From: Psilocybe azurescens | Lineage: Eukaryota > Basidiomycota > Agaricomycetes > Agaricales > Agrocybaceae | DNA: 64,000 bases | Direction of reading: 5' to 3' | Assembly: GCA_023853785.1 (NCBI GenBank) | Contig: JAJIRX010000648.1 | Location: forward strand, 1-64,000 | Shown: positions 21,534 through 33,277 of the stretch, one piece after another | How the letters are laid out: the number at the start of each line of letters is the position of its first letter | Numbering within the stretch: the first letter of the stretch is position 1 | Made by a program: the position numbers and the translations under genes | The notes under the pieces: model-generated | Seen by the model: only the letters and a program-made list of their open reading frames with translations | The model's database searches: none | What the model was told of the DNA's origin: nothing

Positions 21534-23729
21534 ATGTCTTCGAGTCCTACTAAAGCTCCAAATCCATATCCAGGCTCTCCTCCTGCTGCGTCAAGTTATA
21601 GTACTACGACGGCTGAAAGCACATTGTCCCCATTCAAGAACGCGCGCGATCGTCCAGCGTCTAGATCATCTTCGCGCACCTCCCTGCGGACACACAGTCC
21701 GTCTTTCTCTTTAGACGATCCAGGTACGGTGCCTACCTAGTACCTACGTGCCTTTTTCCGGTGTTTTCTTTCTTCTCCTTCTCCTTCTTTTGAACAGCTA
21801 TTATGATGTTTTATATCCCCGTGTGCATATGATTGAGGCTGAGTGACTGACGGAATGGAATTCAAATTTATATACAGTCTCGGTGCGGAATCATATGTCC
21901 ACGCTCAAACACAACATCCGCCAACAGCAAGCCCAACTAAACAGCCTAGAAAACATCGTGCGCAGCGGCCCCCGTCCATACGGCGCGGAACTCCAAGCCC
22001 TAGAAGACAGCAACCCTAATTATAATAATCACCCAATGGCATCATCATCCTCGTCATCAGCATCAGCAGGCGCCGGGACAAGCGCGAGCCCGCCCTCATC
22101 GTACGTCCCGACCTCGCCGCAGACCACCACCACCAAGATCCAGCGCCGATCGAGCCGCGATGTGCTGCTCAGCCTCGCGGGCCCCGAATCCGGCCTGCCC
22201 TCCGCGCCGCGAGCCTGGCGACGAGCCTTTCCCCCTCCACCACCACCAGCAACAACAAAACGGGATCAGAGAAGGCATACCATCAACCTTCCCCGCGTCC
22301 CCGACGGCGTACAACAAACGCCCTCCAAGCCCCACCCGGACGCTATCCCGTACGTGTCGATTTCTCCAGAATTAATATTTATGTGTATACGTACCTCCTC
22401 TTATGTCTGCACCGACAGGAATCCCCGTGTCAGCAGTAGGCAAGCATCCACTCTGCACTCTCCCCATCCCCATCCCTATTCCTTTTCCTTTTCCTCTCAC
22501 ATTCTAACCATGCACTCCCACAGGCAACGCCCGCGCCCTCGCCGAAGAAGGCGGGCCCATCGCCACGTCACGCCACACCCCCGCCAAGCTCGACCCCGCG
22601 GACCTCTCCGCCGCCGCCTCCTCCTCCACGCTCCCCGGGCTGCAGCCCCCGCGTCGCCGAACCGGCGCATCTCGCTCACGCCGGGCGGGACGACGAAGGT
22701 CCTCGCGGACCTGCAGACGGGCGTCGTCAACGCGCGCAACGCGCTCGAGAACACGAAGGCGCAGCTCCGGCTCTCGCAGCGGAGCGTCGCGCAGCTGACG
22801 CGGCAGACGGAGGACCTGAAGGAGGGCAGGGAGCGGCTGAGGCTGGAGAATGAGGGCTTGAATAATGTGGTTGCGCGGAAAGAGAGGCTGTTGCAGGAGG
22901 TGAGTTGCAGGTTCTTTTGCTTTTGCTCCATGCTCCACGCGTCGCGAATGAATGAAGGATGTGTTAGTGTTGGTATTGGTGTCCTGACCTCCCTTTCTTT
23001 GTTCCGTTTTTTTTCGTAGGTCCTAGAACGCGCGCGCAAAGCAGAGGGCGAAGCCGCGACCCTCAAAGCACAGCTCAAAGCGAAACGACCACCTCCAAAA
23101 AAGAACATCCGCGAGATGGAAGCCGCGCTCGCCGAGTCGACCTCGCTCTCGCAGAAGTCGGAACGCGAGTACCTCGTGCTGCGGGACACGATTAAGTCGA
23201 TGAACGAGGCGTGGAAGCTCGACGCCGAGCGCCTGCGCGCGGAGATGGCGAAGCGCGAGGAGAAGCTCGTGGAGGAGGCGAAGCGGGTGGGGCGGATGTA
23301 TAAGGAGCTGGTGGAGAAGATCAAGAAAAGAGAGGAGGGGGCGAGGTGGCGAAGTTGAAGGAGGAGGATGGGCGGCTGGGGCGGGAGGTGGACGAGCATT
23401 GGAGGGAGAGGGTGCAGGAGATGAGGGCGGAGGTGGACAGGGAGAGCCAGGCGTGTGAGGAGGCGAATAGGATTGCGAAGTGCGTTTGCGTTTGCTTTTC
23501 CTTTTCTTCGTTTTTTATTTTGGCGTTAGCTTTGGCGCTATTCCGTTTTTGGTTGATTGCTGATTGCTGATTCTTCTTTCTTCTTTCTAGGCATCTGGCG
23601 GAGGAGCTGGCGAGATTGAGGAGGCTGATGCGCTCTGCGGGACGGATGCCTCCGAGTGGCGGCGAGGAAGAGGGAGAGGAGCACGATAACCGTGACGATG
23701 CTTCTGAGACGCCGAATCCACCACCGTGA
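21534..23729 (+). CDS. She3-like coiled-coil protein
   Basis: Exons: 21534-21723, 21878-22349, 22419-22439, 22524-22899, 23020-23479, 23591-23729. A Ser/Pro-rich N-terminus (SLDDPVSVRNHMSTLKHNIR) precedes a conserved linker (RRSSRDVLLSLAGPESGLP, ISLTPGGTTKVLADLQTGVV) and then a long coiled coil (NARNALENTKAQLRLSQRSV to about RRLMRSAG) ending in an acidic tail. The linker and coiled coil resemble the Pfam family named SWI5-dependent HO expression protein 3; yeast She3 adapts mRNA cargo to myosin. The role in basidiomycetes is not established by sequence alone. The intron at 22,440 has a GC donor (GCAAGC). Frame changes are needed at homopolymers near 22,198, 22,646 and 23,337; I infer consensus errors. 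Confidence 0.55.
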
Positions 23730-24808
23730 TATACTGATAGTTATATGTCTGCTGTCTACCTCCATCGTCGTTGTCCTCTGTCCTCTGTCCTCTATCCGTT
23801 GTCCGTTGTCCTTCCTGCCCCTCTCCTCTTTTTTTTTTTCTTTTGCTCTCGCGTTATTCGATTTCTATGCTATCGGACGCATTCGCATTTCGCATCTTCG
23901 GACTCCACTTTTGCATTGCAATACCCTTGCCTTCGCCCTCAAATGTTTGCCTTGTCTTACATCTACTAGGAGCTTTTCAAAATCCATCGTCATGAACCTC
24001 TCTTGCGCCTTCCATCCCTCCGACGATACCGATACGGATGCCGCTCATTTCTTACTTAATGACCTTGACTCTCTCTAACACGCTTTTTTTTTCCTATTCG
24101 CTGCAGTCATTCGTTGCAGGTTGTTCTCTCGTGGAGGAGCGCGGGGTGGTGCCTCGCGACTTTTTTTTTTTCACGTTCACACTTCTACATACTTTTATTA
24201 CCCCTTCTACACCCTTACATGTTTGACCTGAAAGTACATCACACATTCTGCACTAAGTATCAAGTATCATGTTATCAAGTATCAAGTATCATCTGTCTAT
24301 CTACATACATAGTATTAGCCACCACTTTCGTATACCCTGCTCATTGCTTCAACGCATTTCTACTCAATCGAATTAGATGGACGATTTTGAATGATGGATG
24401 AATAATGGATCGATGGGTTGTGTTCCTCTCTGGTTTTCCACTGTCGGGTGATTTAAAAGCTCAGTTGGAACCTTATCGCGCGGCTGCACATGCATAAATT
24501 TAATATGCACCGAGAAACATAACACCGGCACCCAGAGATCCAAATGCTATGGAGATTGACAGAAATAGGTGCAGTGGTCATTTCGCAAGTCGTAAATCAT
24601 TGTAAGAAAGGATCCGCATATAAAAGTACACATGAGGAATAACGTTGTAAAATGAGGAAGCTATGAGAAATCCTTTGAAATATTGAAAGCATAAAGGAAA
24701 ACAAGGAAAATAGACGGTCAGTTGCAGAATAGCCCCAACTTCCCAATTTCTTATACCTCGGTGAAGGGCCTTAGTTTGCCTTTAGAGCATACGCGCGGTG
24801 ATTCGGAT
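23730..24808. other. Intergenic, convergent 3' ends
   Basis: This lies between the 3' ends of the She3-like gene and the FunK1 gene. It contains pyrimidine-rich stretches and a run of AAGTATC-type short repeats at about 24,256-24,291. No gene is seen; the open frames at 23,745-24,401 are low-complexity Ser/Leu/Phe readings. Confidence 0.6.
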
Positions 24809-27388
24809 TCATTCTGCTGGGGCTTTCAGCCTCTTAGATGGCCCTGGACCGTCGTCGTCATCTGAATGATCACCCCTCCTTTTGTTCTTTGAGTTACCCC
24901 CACGTGTGACCTTGGGGAGCCCAGGTTTTTTAGAATAGCCACGTTTGACGGACTTTGCAGGAGGCGTCACAGGTGGATGAACCCAATCTTCCTTTTCCTT
25001 CTTTTGCTTTTCTATGGCCTCGTCGATACATCTGAGGAAAGCGTCGTGATGTGTTGCCTGAGCTTTCTTATAGACATCAATAAGGGTTGGCGGAGCCTCC
25101 TGCTCCGATGAGATTGTGACTTTCTCGAGATAATGTTTATAACACATTCCCGCAAGAGCTTTAAGAAGAGTTTTAAATATTTCGTTGTTGAAGTATTGTT
25201 GTAGCATGGTGGTGGGCTGGATTAGGAACTGTGTTTTGACTGCGGAACATACTTATCCTTTGGGCGACTCCCAATGATCCAGAAACTCAGGCGACATGGA
25301 ACGACTGTGCGGGCCATTGTGTTTAAGGCAGATCCATGCCAAAATGTAGAGAAAAGATTCAAGGTCGTCAAGATGATCCTGTGGGGTGGTACACCTTCAA
25401 ATACTCGAGCGTTCAGAACGGCAATGGATTGAAAGGCACGAGTTCCCTGTTGTGATGTGCTCAGCATGTCGAAATGAAAAGGATATACAAAGCTGCTCAC
25501 CGTCCGGATTAGATGCTGAGAAGGTTTGCGGATGCGATCGACTTTGATAGCCATATCGAAATCAATGAGAACGCCACGATTACCGTCTTTGGCGCCATCC
25601 TGACCGAGTAGGACGTTGTCAATGCTGACGTCTCGGTGTAAAATCCCACTCATCCACAAGTTCCTGTGGCCTGCAAAAACAAATTAATAATGCGAACAAA
25701 TAGACACAGTGAATATAGCTCACCAGCGACGGCGTCACGAAAAGCGTACAAAAGGTGCAGCTTACTATCGAAATGGCGAATAGATTGCCCATAAGCTTGA
25801 AGCACTATTCTAGAGAATATACGATTATGTGGGTATGATTTTGGGAAGCCATAACAAATAAAGTGTCTGAAATGGACAATGCTACTCTGTGAGCGATCCT
25901 CGAAAGCGATCATTTGACCGACGCCATCCATGTCCTTGGTTTGCATAAGTAGCTTCCATTCAGCGATGCGTCTGGAGTACCGCCAGGAATCCTTGATGAG
26001 AACAGCTTGTCCTGTCTCCGCGTCGACGGCATCCCAACAGACTGTTCCGCGTCCCGTCACCGTCCGACGAACGAAGCGCATGTTCGTAACATCATACAAA
26101 TTTAAGGTCAGAAACGTTGTTGGAGAACAATCATACTCGGGATCTTGGTCCAATGCATCGGATAGCTGGGTAGGATTCGAAGGCTCCCCACCCGAATGTT
26201 CAATTTCTGCGTCCGATTCTTCATGTTCTGGTCCCGCGTTGGATTCATTAGGTTCTTCCCCAGACTCATCAGGTTCTTTCTCTTCTTCCTCCGATCCTTC
26301 AGGTTCCTTTTCTGGTGCTTCAGAGTCCCAGTCTGAGGCCTCAGAGCTTCCATCAAAGTCTTCAGAGTCAGATTCTTTGTCGTCCTTTTCACTTGTCCAC
26401 TGGTTGTAAACTTGGATTTGAGGGTAATCGGTATCTGCTACCCACTGCACGTTGTGATCGAACGGGGCATCGAACTCGTTATGCTTTTTGGAGCCTCCAA
26501 ATACTGTAGAGATGCCGATAATGGTGCGTACGAAGGCAACCGCGTCGGCGTGAATATCGATGGACGGGGTTAGTCGGAGCACACCAGAGCGATCATACAC
26601 ATGAACGTGAGCCCGGGATTCTGTGATAACGACAGTAGGAACATATCGCCGGTGAGGCTGTTGAATAAAACACTGTCTATACAAGGATTCAGGCGATGTC
26701 CGACTAGATTTATAGCAGTACTCACCTTGCGTACACAGCAACCTGTAACAAGACTTTATCTTTGTTCAAGGTAGCCTCAGTCTTCACCTCCAAGGGCGAG
26801 ATGCAATGGGCATATTGTGGAGTATCAACGTCAACCTCTCTACCAGAAAGGTATGGACCTCCCCCATAATCGAAAGATCTGGCGTTGTCTTTGCAGTAAC
26901 AGAGGTTAGGAGCTCTCCTTCCTCGTTCTGAATGAAGTAAAGGACGTCGGTTTCTTCTTTGTGGTCCATAGGATTGTTGTGAGTATCCTTGACCCAGCGT
27001 GGGTGCAAGTCCTGCCACTCATCAAAACAATCGAAGATTGCTTGGATGATGCGACAGAGTGGCTCGTACAAGGAGCTCTCGGCTATGCGGGATTGTGACC
27101 TTTGCGCCTCACGAATAAGTTGCTTCAACTCCTTCCATTCAACAGAGGAGTCATCGTAAAGAGAGCATTCTCTGAGAAACTTCTCGATGGGAAGATCGTC
27201 GTGGGTACGATAGATGTTCTTGGTGTCTGTCTCGTAACTTTCCTTGCAATTCCGGAGCTCGATTTTGACTGTGGGCCTCATAGCTTCAACGGCATTGGGG
27301 GCTGATGGTAATGGGCGCTGAAGTGAATGGATCTGCACTGTGGGCTCCTAACTCGAATGGATTTCTCGGGTGGACGCCTGGAAGACAT
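24809..27388 (-). CDS. FunK1 family protein kinase-like protein
   Basis: FunK1 is a fungal kinase family expanded in mushrooms; substrates are unknown. Exons I can place: 27388-26726, 26676-25724, 25670 to about 25,558, a GT-AG intron, then about 25,500 onward. The N-terminal region includes DEWQDLHPRWVKDT and VDTPQYAHCISPLEVKTEAT. A central acidic Glu/Ser insert (about 26,390-26,170) follows. The kinase C-lobe has GILHRDVSIDNVLLG (catalytic HRD loop with Asn), GVLIDFDMAIKV (DFD in place of DFG, usual for FunK1), a GTRAFQSIAVL segment and DDLESFLYILAWICL. The basic Lys-rich C-terminal tail (25,207-24,809) may belong to this gene, but its join is unresolved. Single bases appear missing in homopolymers at 27,342, 26,861 and 25,383. 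With the first restored, the start is the ATG at 27,388. Confidence 0.8.
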
Positions 27389-27867
27389 AGTCAATATGTG
27401 GTTGAATGCAGTTGGATGAGATTAGGATGAGTAGTGGAATATAGAACTCACCTTTGAGTCTGTCCTTTTTACACCAGAGAGTCATACGAAAATGGATGAG
27501 GAGAACAATGAGTTACGGTCGCCAACAATGGTAGAGGTGATGGTGGTTCAGTGCAAGATGAGCCACGGCCGCAAAGTCCCCACGCGACGCGGTAATTACG
27601 TCACGTGCTCGCGTTCTTCACATTGTCTTCCTTCCTTAGTTTGCCTTTTTTTTGTTATTTCATTGTCCGATCGTCTGTGAATTTAGACAAATACGATCCT
27701 TCGACCAACATAGCTGGCCAAATTTCATGAGGTATACACTTCCAATCACTCAAGAACCCGATTTCGATGTTCCAATGGAGCAATGGCCCAATCCACGCGA
27801 TTGTCCCTAGTCTCTCCTAGACAGACTTCGATATATGTGATGTACCCTACGGCTCACGATATATGAA

Positions 27868-28332
27868 GTCTGTTGTTTACCACGCCCTCCGAACCGCGTC
27901 AGGAAGTTGTTATATAATCTTCGGACTTTGAAAATAGGGTCGCGCGCACTTTGCTTGACAAGGAGAAGATCTGTAAAGACAATTTGGAGAGAGAAAATTT
28001 TAGAAGGTATCAATCAACATTCATCCAAATTTTTGAGAGCTTTCAAACAGATGTGGAAGTGCTGGACATCCATGCGTCCGGCTCAAGGCAAAGTCAAAAG
28101 ATTATGTAAGCGACTTTCTGCTCAGTCTACACCGGAATGAAAGCTGCCGCAAAACTCCACCTCTCAACACAAAATTTAAACCATCTATTATTCGAGCCAA
28201 ATAAATGTGCTATACCTTTCAAAAGGCTCGAGTCATCTGCGTTGTCGCGTCTAGTAGACGCGACAATAATTCAAGCTCCGAAGATTACATAAGAACTTCC
28301 TGACACGGTTCGGACGGTAAAAAAAGGACTAG
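27868..28332. mobile_element. Foldback / MITE-like element
   Basis: The left arm (about 27,868-27,944), containing CCGAACCGCGTCAGGAAGTT and ATAATCTTCGGACTTT, recurs in reverse complement as the right arm (about 28,259-28,332), with AACTTCCTGACACGGTTCGG preceded by the matching CCGAAGATTA block. The interior is short and non-coding. This is consistent with a small non-autonomous inverted-repeat element. No target duplication was identified. Confidence 0.6.
28242..28266. repeat. Perfect 12-bp hairpin with one-base centre
   Basis: TTGTCGCGTCTA and TAGACGCGACAA flank a single G, giving a 25-base palindrome. It sits at the inner edge of the right arm of the foldback element. As it has an intact stem and no T run, I read it as part of the repeat rather than as a terminator. 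Confidence 0.8.
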
Positions 28333-28988
28333 ATTGTAGTACATCCAACGTATGTAGTACTTGAGTAGACATTTCAAGCCAAAGCCTGCATTAAAGATAT
28401 GTAGTAATACATACTCATCATCAACAAAACAACAAGCTTCCAACTTTTGATCCTCTGGCCTGACATGACGCCTCGGAAACCCATTTAGCGGTGTAGAATC
28501 TTGAGTTCTCTCAAGAGTCAACCTAAGCCAACAGCCCGACCAGTTGCCTGACACCTGCCCTCACGAGTCGCCGAGTTTGCTCACTTGACATGGGCATTAT
28601 GCAATTATGCAATTGATTTGAATCTACTTGGAACCCCTGTAATTAAGCACTCATTCAAGACCGTTTTGTGTAATTTGTAAACTATTTAATGTGCAAAGGG
28701 TTCACCAAATTTCAATATCACTCACATCAGGTGTCTAGGTACTAGTATTGCTTGTTGAGATCAAAACTAAACCAAGTCAAAATTGAAGCTAAGGAGTAAC
28801 TACGATAAAAGTTAAAGTTGGACAAAAGAGAAGTATTTATCAAGTATTTATGGTACGGTACAAGTTGTGTGTCCATCAGGTTACCTGACAAAGCATATAT
28901 GACTATGGACTCCGACCTTAGAAGTAGCCACTGACAAAAATCTATGGGTCCTGGTGCTTGTCGACCAGCAAGCGGACTCATCAAAAAC

Positions 28989-29142
28989 CTAAATCCTTTT
29001 TAACTGCTCGCGTTCGTCCTCCGTGATCTCAGAAAATATTTGACGAATTCTTGCCAATTTAGACGGGTAGACCTTGAGTTTGTCTTTGTCCGGACAATTT
29101 CGTGCCATGTGTCCTTTCTGGCAGTGGTAGCAAACATTGTAC
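28989..29142 (-). pseudogene. Retroelement gag CCHC zinc-knuckle fragment
   Basis: An open minus-strand reading ends with a stop at 28,989 and contains VCYHCQKGHMARNC, a C-x2-C-x4-H-x4-C zinc knuckle typical of LTR-retrotransposon gag. It is followed by PDKDKLKVYPSKLARIRQI and EDEREQLKRI. No reverse transcriptase or LTR is recognisable nearby, so it is an isolated remnant or possibly a small domesticated knuckle protein. It lacks a start. Confidence 0.55.
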
Positions 29143-29585
29143 TAAAGTATGCCGGAATCCTACAATGAGCCTCAGAGGCGGAGTTCCCAATTCCTACTTT
29201 TTCTGCGAAGTTCAGTCCATGTTCAGTTGCGAAATAGGGGTAGTACGGTAGAAAACCAGCCGGTACGCCACTGTGGGGGTGGGGGCGAGGCGTCGACGGG
29301 TCCAATATAGGGCATGCAAGGGGACTCGGCATGACCCACCCGAGCTCGGGTCGGGTCTATACCAAAGCCGGTCGGGTCTTCCCAGCTGGCGAAATAATCA
29401 TAATCATGCACCTCTTGTGGACATATAAACTGAATACCCCAGGTCGGCGCTGTCATTCTTGTCCTCTCCCTTCCTCCCCTCCTCCCGTTTATTTCTTGGT
29501 TGACTCGACTCGATTGTGATTGTATATACTCACATAAACTTCTTGATTACTTCTTGACTACACGATACGAAGAGCTTGAAGAAAG

Positions 29586-31058
29586 ATGGCTGTGATCACA
29601 ACACCTATTACTGAGCTTTTGGGATCAAGCATCCTATCCTCCTCGCTGGGTATGTTTTGCTTCTTCTTCCCCTGTTTCCTCCGAGGCATATGTTTCTAAT
29701 CAATCTTATTTGGGTGATGTAGCATGAATGTGGCCGCTGGACCTGAGCTCGCAGCTGCTGTCACCAATGCCGGTGGACTGGGTGTCATTGGCGGTATTGG
29801 ATACACGCCTAAAATCCTCCGTCAGCAGGTGTGTTTTTCTCTGCTTCGATTCGGGCTTGGGGGGGAAAGCGTTCTGAACTGGATGTATATTATAGATCCA
29901 ACTGCTCAAGAAGGATTTGAAGAACCCTAATGCGCCTTTCGGCGTCGACCTGCTCCTCCCCCAAGTCGGTGGAAGTGCGCGCAAGACCAACGTACGTCGT
30001 CTCCATCCCCAAATCACCCCAAAAATCCCCACTAACACTAACCCCCACCCTTCCCCCCCCACCAACAGACCGACTACACGAAGGGCCAGCTCCCTGAGCT
30101 CCTCCAAGTGATCATCGACGAAAAGGCAACCCTCTTCGTTTCCGCCGTGGGCGTGCCCCGCGCTGGGCCGTCGAGCAGCTGCACAAAGCCGGCATCATCG
30201 TCATGAACATGGTCGGGCACCCCAAGCACGTGAAGAAGGCGCTCGAGGTCGGCGTCGACCTCATCTGCGCGCAGGCCGGGGAGGGTGGAGGCCATACGGG
30301 CGATATTGCCGCGAGCATTTTGATCCCGGCGTGTGTGGATGCGGTCAAGGGGGCGAAGAGCGAGTTGAATGGCCGACCGGTTTATGTGGTGGGTGCGGGC
30401 GCAGTGTTTGATGGACGGGGCTTGGCTGCGAATTTGGCGTGGGGCGCCCAGGGTGTTTGTGAGTCGCTATTTCTCTTTTTAGTGTTTTGAGTGCGATGCT
30501 GATGGCTTTTGATTTGTAGGGGTCGGTACGCGCTTTGTGGCTTCCGTCGAGGCTGGTGCGCCCAAGGTCCATAAGGAGCTCGTCGTCAGCGCCGGATTCG
30601 AGGACGTCGCGCGCACGGTGATCTTCACCGGACGTCCTATGCGTGTCAGGAAGACTCCTTATGTCGCTGATTGGTGTGTTGTCTTTTTTCCCTTAATTAG
30701 AGGCTAGGTGTTGATGCAAGTATTATTCTTTGGTAATTAGGGAAGAGAACAGACAGGCGGAGATTAAGGAGCTCACGTCGAAGGGTATCATCCCCCACTA
30801 CAACGAGCTCGAGAAACACCCCGAAAAGTCTGTTGCTGGAAGGTACGTCTACGTTTTATTTATTCCATCCTCCTCCTTTTCTTCGCATATTAAAGCTGGC
30901 CTAACTTTCACTTTACTAGGCCATGGTTGATGGGCAGCGTGTCTTCAGTGATCAAGGAAATCCTCCCCGCGCATGTTATCGTCGACAATATGGTGTCCGA
31001 CGCGGCTGCGATCATCCAGCGTAATGCTCAGCTTGTGAAAGTCAGCGCTAAGCTCTGA
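29586..31058 (+). CDS. Nitronate monooxygenase (2-nitropropane dioxygenase family)
   Basis: An FMN-dependent TIM-barrel enzyme that oxidises alkyl nitronates to carbonyl compounds and nitrite; it would detoxify propionate-3-nitronate. Seven exons: 29586-29649, 29723-29828, 29896-29991, 30069-30458, 30520-30673, 30741-30842, 30920-31058. Recognisable blocks are MAVITTPITELLG, AAAVTNAGGLGVIGGIGYTP, TLFVSAVGVP, the flavin-phosphate region AQAGEGGGHTGDI, VYVVGAGAVFDGRGLAANLA and WVGTRFVASVEAGAP. Frame continuity needs one extra G in GGG at 29,620-29,622 and one extra C in CCCC at 30,156-30,159, both inside strongly conserved sequence. I therefore infer consensus errors and a functional gene. Length is normal for the family. 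Confidence 0.9.
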
Positions 31059-31597
31059 TCTGACCTCTGACATTCTGATTCTCTGGTCGTGCCTTCTCTC
31101 GTACTTTATGTTGAGGAAATGGAAATGGATACCAATACTAACCATACTTGACTTGAGGAAAATGTATTTAGTTTAGTTTTAGTTTTATGTAGGCTTGGAA
31201 TAGCCTCGGATTTGGGGATCTATATTTTATATACTTTATAAACCCAACCATCATTGAAATCGGCACAACATGATCGTCAACATTGGATGTTCAACACTTG
31301 TCACTGACAGAGCTGTGGTTAACGAAGACCAGGTCTTTCGAGAATGGTGCAGAAATAAATGCTTACTCACATTTGTTGCAGAGCTGACTGATCGGCGGAA
31401 TCACGTTACGGTGACGCGGACTCGGACTCGGCGCTCGGGTTGATAGTTATAACGTCGTTCGCAATCATTTATCCATTGTACTTATACCCAGGATTATAGG
31501 TTATACCACTACCACTACCACATCATTACCACTACAGTGCACTACCCACCACCACCAGCCCAGCCTAGATCCCCACGAAAGCTACAGGCTTCACATC

Positions 31598-32896
31598 ATG
31601 TCGTCATCTACAGATAGCTCAAATACTAATCCTATAAACCTGAACATCTCGTTCCGCGGAAAGACGCACGTCTTGTCCCTCCTCCCGGACACGACGCTCG
31701 ACGTGCTCTACGCGCAGATCGAGGCGCTCACGGAGGTGCCGCCCGCCTTGCAGAAGCTGTTGTATAAAGGCAAGAAGGCGGTGCCGCTGTCCTCCACCTC
31801 AAGTGTAACTTTTACTGGGGATTCTTCTGTACCAGAGTCCAAGTCAGAGGTGGAGAAGCAGCTGACGCTGGAGCAGGCGGGGATGAGGGATGGGGTGAGG
31901 ATACAGATGCTGGGCTCGACGAGGAAGGAGGTGGAGGGTGTGAAGGCTGTTGAAGGGGAGAATGCGAGGCGGGAGAGGATTATGCGCGAGAGGGCGTCGA
32001 AGGCGCCTGTGAAGGTGTGTTCCTTTTATATTGCTCTTCTTGTTGTTTTCCGGGTCTGATTAAGATTACTGATTTGGTTTACAGCTTAGGTCGACGGGCA
32101 CCGGATCTGGGCCTATCTCTTCCTTTTCTTCATCGTCCGCGTCATCCTCGTCTTCCGCATCCCTGCAATACCGATTCCACGACCTAAAAGCACTCCCGCA
32201 CCTCCCTAACCCCGCCTCTGCACTCTCCCTGCTCACCAAGCTCTCCGAGGATCCCGCGATTCGGCATATTATGCACCAGCACAAGTTCACTGTCGGTCTG
32301 TTGACGGAGCTCGCGCCGCACGAGCACCCAGAGTTGTTGGGGTTAAATGAGAATGCGGGCCAAGCGATCAAGTTGAGGTTGCGGACGGATAAGTATGATG
32401 GGTTTAGGTTATATAAGGAGGTGAGGAGGGTGCTGTGTCATGAGCTGACGCATAATGTGTGGGGCGACCATGATGAGAATGTGAGTTTTTTTTTTCTTTT
32501 TTGGCTACTGTTTCTTTTGAATGAGGATTCTGATTCTGATTTTTCGATGTTTTTCTTTTTTTTATAGTTCAAGAGTCTTAATTCAAAGCTTAACAAAGAA
32601 GTAGCGGAATACGAACGCTCTGTATCTGAAGGGACGCACTACCTCTCCGGGGGCCTGGATACGACGTGTATCAGCCCTCGTCGGAGCTTGAGGCAGAGGC
32701 TCGTGCCTATACGCTGGGCGGTGGCGGCAGCATCTCTTCATCGTCATCTGGCTCCAATGTATTTGATAACGAGACACAGGAAGAGCGGAGGAGAAGGGTG
32801 CTGGAGGCGACGATGAGTCGGCTGAGGAAGGAGGAAGAGGATATCGAACATTCGTGCGGGACGGGACATGGGCATGGACATTCGACTACTGCGTAG
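31598..32896 (+). CDS. Wss1-type DNA-protein crosslink metalloprotease
   Basis: Exons: 31598-32014, 32085-32480, 32568-32896. Residues about 15-105 form a ubiquitin-like domain (LNISFRGKTHVLSLLPDTTL, KLLYKGKK, QLTLEQAGMRDGVRIQMLG). A WLM zinc metalloprotease domain follows, with the signature CHELTHNVWGDHDENF: two zinc-binding His and the catalytic Glu in HELTH, plus the third His in GDHD. The WLM family, named for Wss1-like metalloproteases, contains the yeast enzyme that removes protein adducts from DNA with Cdc48 and SUMO. The tail is Glu/Arg-rich and ends with a His-rich GTGHGHGHST. The frame changes in the last exon at GG near 32,657-32,658; one more G restores the reading YDVYQPSSELEAEARAYTLG. 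Confidence 0.85.
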
Positions 32897-33277
32897 TACG
32901 ACTCGGAGTAGACGATTCTCGACGGTTGGAACCCCCTTTTTTTTATTGGATTGACGTGGGATTTATGTATTGGTAGTATCTTTATTCAATGTACAGTCTG
33001 TATAGATGTACGTATGTATCTAACGCATTTGTTTCGACCTTACACTCTTACACAATGGAGCTCGAGTTCGAACTTCGTAGTGTTAGGTATACATGACGGT
33101 GTGGGGTAAAGTACGAATAGGGGGTACGATTGCCATAATAGGAAAAAATCAGAGGTCCACGTTCATTCCGTACCCCATCTGTCCTTGATCCTCTTTTTTC
33201 AACTCTTTCTTCTGACTTGAACCAAAACTGCGTTATACTCTAACGTTCAGAACCATCTCGGACTCGGAATATCATAT

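Larger units (their letters stand above)
27389..29585. other. Intergenic region with repeat fragments
   Basis: 2.2 kb between the divergent FunK1 and nitronate monooxygenase starts. It holds a foldback repeat at about 27,868-28,332 and a retroelement zinc-knuckle fragment at 28,989-29,142. No host gene is seen. Confidence 0.6.

Noticed and set aside
22497..23399. Minus-strand frame of 300 codons
   Set aside because: Antisense shadow of the She3-like coiled coil; the sense strand has the conserved motifs and splice sites.
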